Assembly: GCA_958299035.1 (NCBI GenBank)
Contig: CATQJL010000112.1
Location: 8,160,880 to 8,224,879 of the forward strand
Direction of reading: 5' to 3'
Source: Cylicocyclus nassatus
Taxonomy: Eukaryota; Nematoda; Chromadorea; Rhabditida; Strongylidae
Length of the DNA: 64,000 bases
Shown here piece after piece: positions 60,701 through 64,000 of the stretch. Position 1 is the first letter of the stretch. Each line of letters begins with the position of its first letter. The notes under the pieces are model-generated. The model saw only the letters and a program-made list of their open reading frames with translations, did not search any database and had not been told where the DNA came from. Both the position numbers and the translations under genes were made by a program.

Positions 60701-60926
60701 ATGCCATTGACAAATCAAATGATGGATATGGTAAGTTTTGCTACTCAATGATAAAGCAATCTGCATGCTTTTATACGATGCTTACTAGCAAAAGCTGTAT
60801 TAAGCTGATTTCCATGTATTTATTACCGACCAATTTTTAGGTATGTTCTGGATCGTGAATGGTCTTGACGACATTATTCATCCTCGGGAATCTATCATGA
60901 TGATAAGGCCCACGTCTTTTGGGTAG
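51793..60926 (+). CDS. C-type lectin + fibrinogen-related domain protein, 5' end missing
   Basis: Exons joined in frame: ~51793-51896, 56494-56604, 57326-57370, 57420-57522, 57579-57668, 57755-57836, 57883-58032, 59088-59170, 59234-59326, 60654-60730, 60841-60926 (TAG). Junctions from exon 2 on are GT/AG; the first exon's 5' limit is uncertain. The lectin half shows ENAEAFCVARGGHLTSIHN, WTDGTVFDYSNW, QPD, then EWNTVACGLTECFVC. QPD is the galactose-type calcium/sugar motif, but the usual WND is WNT, so binding is doubtful. The fibrinogen half runs from DNGMYRILL through YNVYCNMDNGGGWIVFQ, FWLGLNLLHQLT, DPQTDC and GGWWLRNC to SIMMIRP and looks complete. Such proteins are normally secreted glycan-recognition factors. 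Signal peptide and the first lectin cysteines must lie in upstream exons I could not find. Intron 1 (4.6 kb) is full of transposons. Confidence 0.85.
52118..52298 (+). mobile_element. tRNA-derived SINE-like sequence in lectin intron 1
   Basis: A box TAGTCTAGTGG and B box GGTTCGATTCC at tRNA spacing, followed by about 100 bp of unrelated tail. The T and acceptor stems pair poorly, so a working tRNA is unlikely. Confidence 0.5.
52300..53436 (+). mobile_element. non-autonomous Helitron-like element with inverted internal repeats
   Basis: Starts TCTTATATATAAAGC after A and ends GCTAG before T, with the CGGCGGAGCCG hairpin near the 3' end, as in 3380-3855. Three direct copies of a 120-bp unit (starting near 52708, 52828 and 52948, each with CTGGGAGTTGGCAC) are followed by about three inverted copies to 53330. 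The centre is a GCATGCTGATCA / TGATCAGCATGC palindrome near 52998. A separate MITE sits at 52336-52519. Confidence 0.8.
52336..52519. mobile_element. 184-bp MITE nested in the Helitron
   Basis: Ends CGTCTGCGTCCCAGAGAGG and complement CCTCTCAGGGGCGCAGACG. GTAT flanks it on both sides, but it landed in a TATG microsatellite, so the duplication length is uncertain. The element at 3380 lacks it. Confidence 0.7.
53437..56412 (+). pseudogene. RTE-like non-LTR retrotransposon (LINE), broken
   Basis: About 3 kb in lectin intron 1, starting directly after the Helitron's CTAG. In order: apurinic-type endonuclease motifs (ACIQETKW about 53685-53710, NGVGIAVS, LRLITAYAPQ, LLLGADLNGHMGE), then reverse transcriptase (GKATGPDDIPSEFWK, SYRPIRLMSH, NQCGFV, LDREKAFDKVPHEV, YADDVVLIAS at about 55638), then a C-terminal segment with GKRPRGRPKMRWMDRI and TRKADPA ending near 56384. 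The 3' end is GATAAAAAAAA, a short tail typical of RTE elements. Several stops and frame changes interrupt it, so it is inactive. Length fits a nearly full RTE element. Confidence 0.85.
56950..56987 (+). pseudogene. dead alternative C-type lectin exon
   Basis: One frame reads FSCCGGNKENSNW between a TAG acceptor and a GTATGT donor, a lectin-like sequence at the place where the QPD exon (57326-57370) is used. At 38 nt it cannot join exon 2 or exon 4 in frame. Most simply a relic of a duplicated or mutually exclusive exon. Confidence 0.45.
60265..60308. repeat. perfect 16-bp GC-rich hairpin in the last large intron
   Basis: TGCTCCCGCGCAACCT and its exact complement lie 12 bp apart, in AT-rich surroundings. 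Confidence 0.7.
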
Positions 60927-61059
60927 CTCTAATATGAAAGTACATCACAATGACCAGAGTTAACTTTCATACAGTGCGTATAGATTCACAGTAGCGTAAT
61001 GCTGCATACAATGCGCAGTCACATAAATATGGCTGCAACCTGAAAAAAAACCATGGAGT

Positions 61060-61065
61060 AATAAA
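61060..61065 (+). terminator. polyadenylation signal AATAAA for the lectin-fibrinogen gene
   Basis: The first AATAAA downstream of the stop, 134 nt after it, in the 363 bp between the two convergent genes. Confidence 0.5.
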
Positions 61066-61289
61066 ACTGCAGATCAGAGATCTAGACAAGGCTGATTACC
61101 AAGCTAATACACATTGACCTTTCTATTAAAGCCCGCTTCGGCAACCTCTATATTACATGCGGAGGAAGACTTAAGGACAAAAGAACTGGTACCCGAATAA
61201 CACAGTGGTGATCATGTGGATGCATGCAACAAAGAACGATTAAAACTCATAAGCAAGTCCCTAGCATTGCTATACTGCAAAACTAGCAA

Positions 61290-64000
61290 TTAAGAAACTG
61301 CATCTGAGAGACCAAAAGCAATGGAGAAAAGTGCCTTATCAGCCAGTACAACGATAGTCTTCCGCGAGTCGCTGACAGTAGGAACTGCGCGGATCGTGGC
61401 CACTGTCGCACTTGATGGAAAACGTATCATGGCCTAAAAAACAAAACAAAATCCTACCTCTCGGATACACTCTACAAACAAAGGGAGCTCACATCCGTCC
61501 TTCTACCTGACCAATCGTGAGCATCGAAACGTCTCTGATCTTCATTGAAGACAACCGAGAACAACGAGTTCTTCAGGGAGAACAGGCAATTACTCCACAT
61601 TGTTGACGACATTTGGCATTCAGTTAGCCACTGAGCCATTTCTACGCAACGTACCTTGATTACAAGTTTAAGTACTTATAGACAAAAGAACTTCAGAAAC
61701 ATGAAATATTTCAAGATGTGAATATTCATTTGAATTTTACAAATCATGGATATGACTAAATTCTGACCTCGTCATTATCGTCATCCACTTCAAGGCGATA
61801 CAGTCGATGCGATATGGCTGGATGACGTCCGCCAGGCGAGAATGTGACAGCAAAATGAAGAGACGATTCGTCAAAGCTAACCGACCTCATTTTGTCAAAT
61901 TGATCTTAACGAAGCATCTTTTCAAAGAACTTTTTTCTAGAAACAAAGGTTACTAACCATCAGCATTGTTCAGTAGTGGGAATACCCTTTCATTTCTGAA
62001 CGCTATCAACTTCTTGAACGAAGCAACCAGCAATGTGGAAGAAGATGGATCAAAGCTATAAAACCTGCCTGATAAGCAATTGGAAAATCACAGAGCCAAA
62101 CGAACCCTGTGAATATTATAGGCAAATGGCCGACACCTTGCGTATAGTCACGTATCGGCTCAGTAGAGTCCGAGTCGACCGCGTACTCATAAACTCGTCC
62201 ATCGCCAAGTCCCAAAGCTACCTGATTAGGAGATGATAAAGTTTGTAGGAAGTATTAGCCGAAGAAAATTTATCTAACCTTGTTAGCTGACGTCCAACAG
62301 CCAGTCCACACTGGCTTTTCATGTGGCATCTTCCACTGTCTGCGCACGGCGCCATTCATAGAAACCAAAGCGCGTTTATCTTCACCGCCTGGCAACAAGA
62401 CTTGGTTGATTCATCAATTTATGAAAATATAATATAGTAGAACCAACCTGACAGAAGAAGACTTGACTCGAAAGGCGAAAACACTACGACTCTTGACCTC
62501 CCACTGTGTAGAGGATAGCATTCACGAAGTTTGAACTCCTGTCGACTCTAGAAAGATATGATAAATAAGGTGACTACAAGATAGATGCAAAAAATATATT
62601 CAAGAAAATTTCGACTCACTATGGTAAGCATCCTAATACCATAAGGACTAAAAATGTTACGAACTTGTGAGCATGCTACTCCTACAGCCCAGACTTCTCC
62701 ATTAAAGTCCATAGCGCGAGCATCTGAAAAGACATATGGAAGGAACAGTACGGCATAATGCAGATAGGTATTTACAAATGTGGCTCACCTGCATTTGATG
62801 AGCCATTGACTAAAGATTCTTTCCGCTCTGGATTCATGAACATTCTCCCTCCTCTTGGCTGCACTATCAGCTGAGGCGTAGCGCTTATGATATCACTGAA
62901 TATGAAACCATGGAAAGGAGATGCGAAGTGTAACCAAGAACTTACTGTGATGTTCCCTCTTGCAGTTTCTTTCGTAGTTCAGTGATTTCTCTATCTTTCC
63001 GTGCTAATTCGACTTCTAGACCAGAGATTTTGATGTGTAAAGCAGCATTTGAGTTTTTCAACATCTCCACTTCAGTAGTATCAGTGACCTAGAGAGGAAA
63101 TGATGTCTCAAAAAGTGTAAAGAAAGACAAAGAGCGAGAAGAGAAAGGCTTTCAGTGGCAGATGCTCACCTTCACCGCATTAGTATAGTGTTTTCTGACA
63201 TCTTTGATAGTGGTTTTAGTCTTGCAGGTAGGACAAACGGCATTTCGACCTATATGCGTTTAAATGCTTTATATCACGATTTCCGACATCTTTGTTAAAT
63301 GTTCCGGAGCACGGATAAAAATACCACCTGCGCGATATCCCTCGATCAGTTGACTGAGACACACGCCAAACTTGATCCACTTGACTTCGCTATTGGTCAA
63401 ATCGGCTGACCAGTAGCGAAATGAATGAAATGGATTAAGGGGACAGCCACTTCGATATTGGTCAGTTCGCTAATTTGACCAATAGCGAAGTAAATTGAGT
63501 GAATTAAGTGGTTCAAGTATGGCGCGTGCCTAAGCAATCGATTTGCCTTAATTCGAGATTACAGTTTCAAGCTGACTCATCGTAATCTACATACAAAAAC
63601 ATTGTGATAAACATGGGGCGAATGATAAAGCATGATCGAGGAGGACAAAAAATGAAACATAAACCAACCTTCACTACGAATCCACCGAGCAATACAAGAA
63701 TAGCCAAAGAAGTGTCCACATTTGACAGAAGCCAAACGATGCTCTCCAGCACTGGTATATTCCTACAAACGATCTTTTTAAAATATCCCAATAAGCAGGA
63801 AAAAGAAACGTACCTCATAGCAGATAGTGCAACCGTCATCGCCGCTATCGTCTTCGAGAGTGGCTTGAGCGGCGGCAGCAGTTTCGGAGACCCTGTAAAC
63901 ACAGAAATCGTCCTTGTAGGTATTCTGAGTAGGTGAAAGATAATCAGTCCATACCCAGGTTTAGCCTCTTCATCATCGGTGGCGAAATTATCTGTTCTCC
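61290..64000 (-). CDS. RFWD3: RFWD3-like RING / WD40 E3 ubiquitin ligase, N-terminus outside window
   Basis: Minus-strand exons, all joining in frame: 64000-63955, 63892-63814, 63772-63669, 63249-63170, 63088-62946, 62895-62789, 62723-62620, 62547-62448, 62388-62279, 62221-62106, 62055-61958, 61904-61768, 61630-61493, 61433-61290 (TAA). Order: acidic region; RING with CTIC, HRLASVKCGHFFGYSC and CPTC, the Gly-containing C3HGC4 variant known in RFWD3; coiled coil (EVELARKDREITELRKKLQ); then WD40-type strands (AMDFNGEVWAVG, GIRMLTISRQEFKLREC, SRVVVFSPFESSLLLSG, VALGLGDGRVYEY, MRSVSFDESSLHFAVTF). RFWD3 (FANCW) ubiquitinates RPA and RAD51 during crosslink repair and homologous recombination in the nucleus. 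No frame damage seen. Convergent with the lectin gene. A RING-WD40 paralogue is possible but this order fits RFWD3 best. Confidence 0.85.

Noticed and set aside
1..64000. CRISPR arrays, operons, riboswitches or prokaryotic genes
   Set aside because: No regularly spaced direct repeats with unique spacers; all supported genes have spliceosomal introns.

Overview
This window is nematode-like nuclear DNA that is very rich in transposable elements. The nematode signs are a near-exact SL1 spliced-leader sequence (2113-2134), short introns ending in TTTCAG or TTTTAG, a C-type-lectin gene of nematode type, and dense nested small transposons. I cannot name the species. Only two host genes are supported, and both lie in the last 12 kb.

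Layout. 1-2.2 kb holds a decayed retroelement Gag-like zinc-knuckle gene, a TATA box and the SL1-like sequence. 2.2-14.5 kb is mostly non-coding: mariner-type foldback elements (3030-4002, 8751-9607, 11009-13493), the first hosting a non-autonomous Helitron and the third hosting a Penelope-like element (PLE) with hammerhead-ribozyme-like cores. 14.7-28.9 kb is an almost identical inverted repeat with arms of about 6.2 kb around a 500-N gap. Both gap edges carry the PCR adapter AAGCAGTGGTATCAACGC..., so this palindrome is probably an assembly or library artefact. 28.9-31 kb is a third copy of part of the arm, with one extra transposon that gives a clean empty-site/filled-site pair. 31-51.6 kb is more foldback elements, tandem duplications, an inverted pair of tRNA-derived sequences, and a broken Helitron helicase gene.

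Genes. About 51.8-60.93 kb (+) encodes a protein with a C-type lectin domain followed by a fibrinogen-related domain. I could join eleven exons in frame, although the 5' end is missing. Its first visible intron (4.6 kb) has been filled by a tRNA-derived SINE, a Helitron and an RTE-like LINE. 61.29 kb to the window end (-) is a convergent gene for an RFWD3-type (FANCW) RING/coiled-coil/WD40 ubiquitin ligase. Fourteen exons are in frame and its N-terminus lies beyond the window.

The most interesting biology is the hammerhead-like core shared by two diverged PLEs and the lectin-fibrinogen fusion. The most important caution is the adapter-flanked palindrome.
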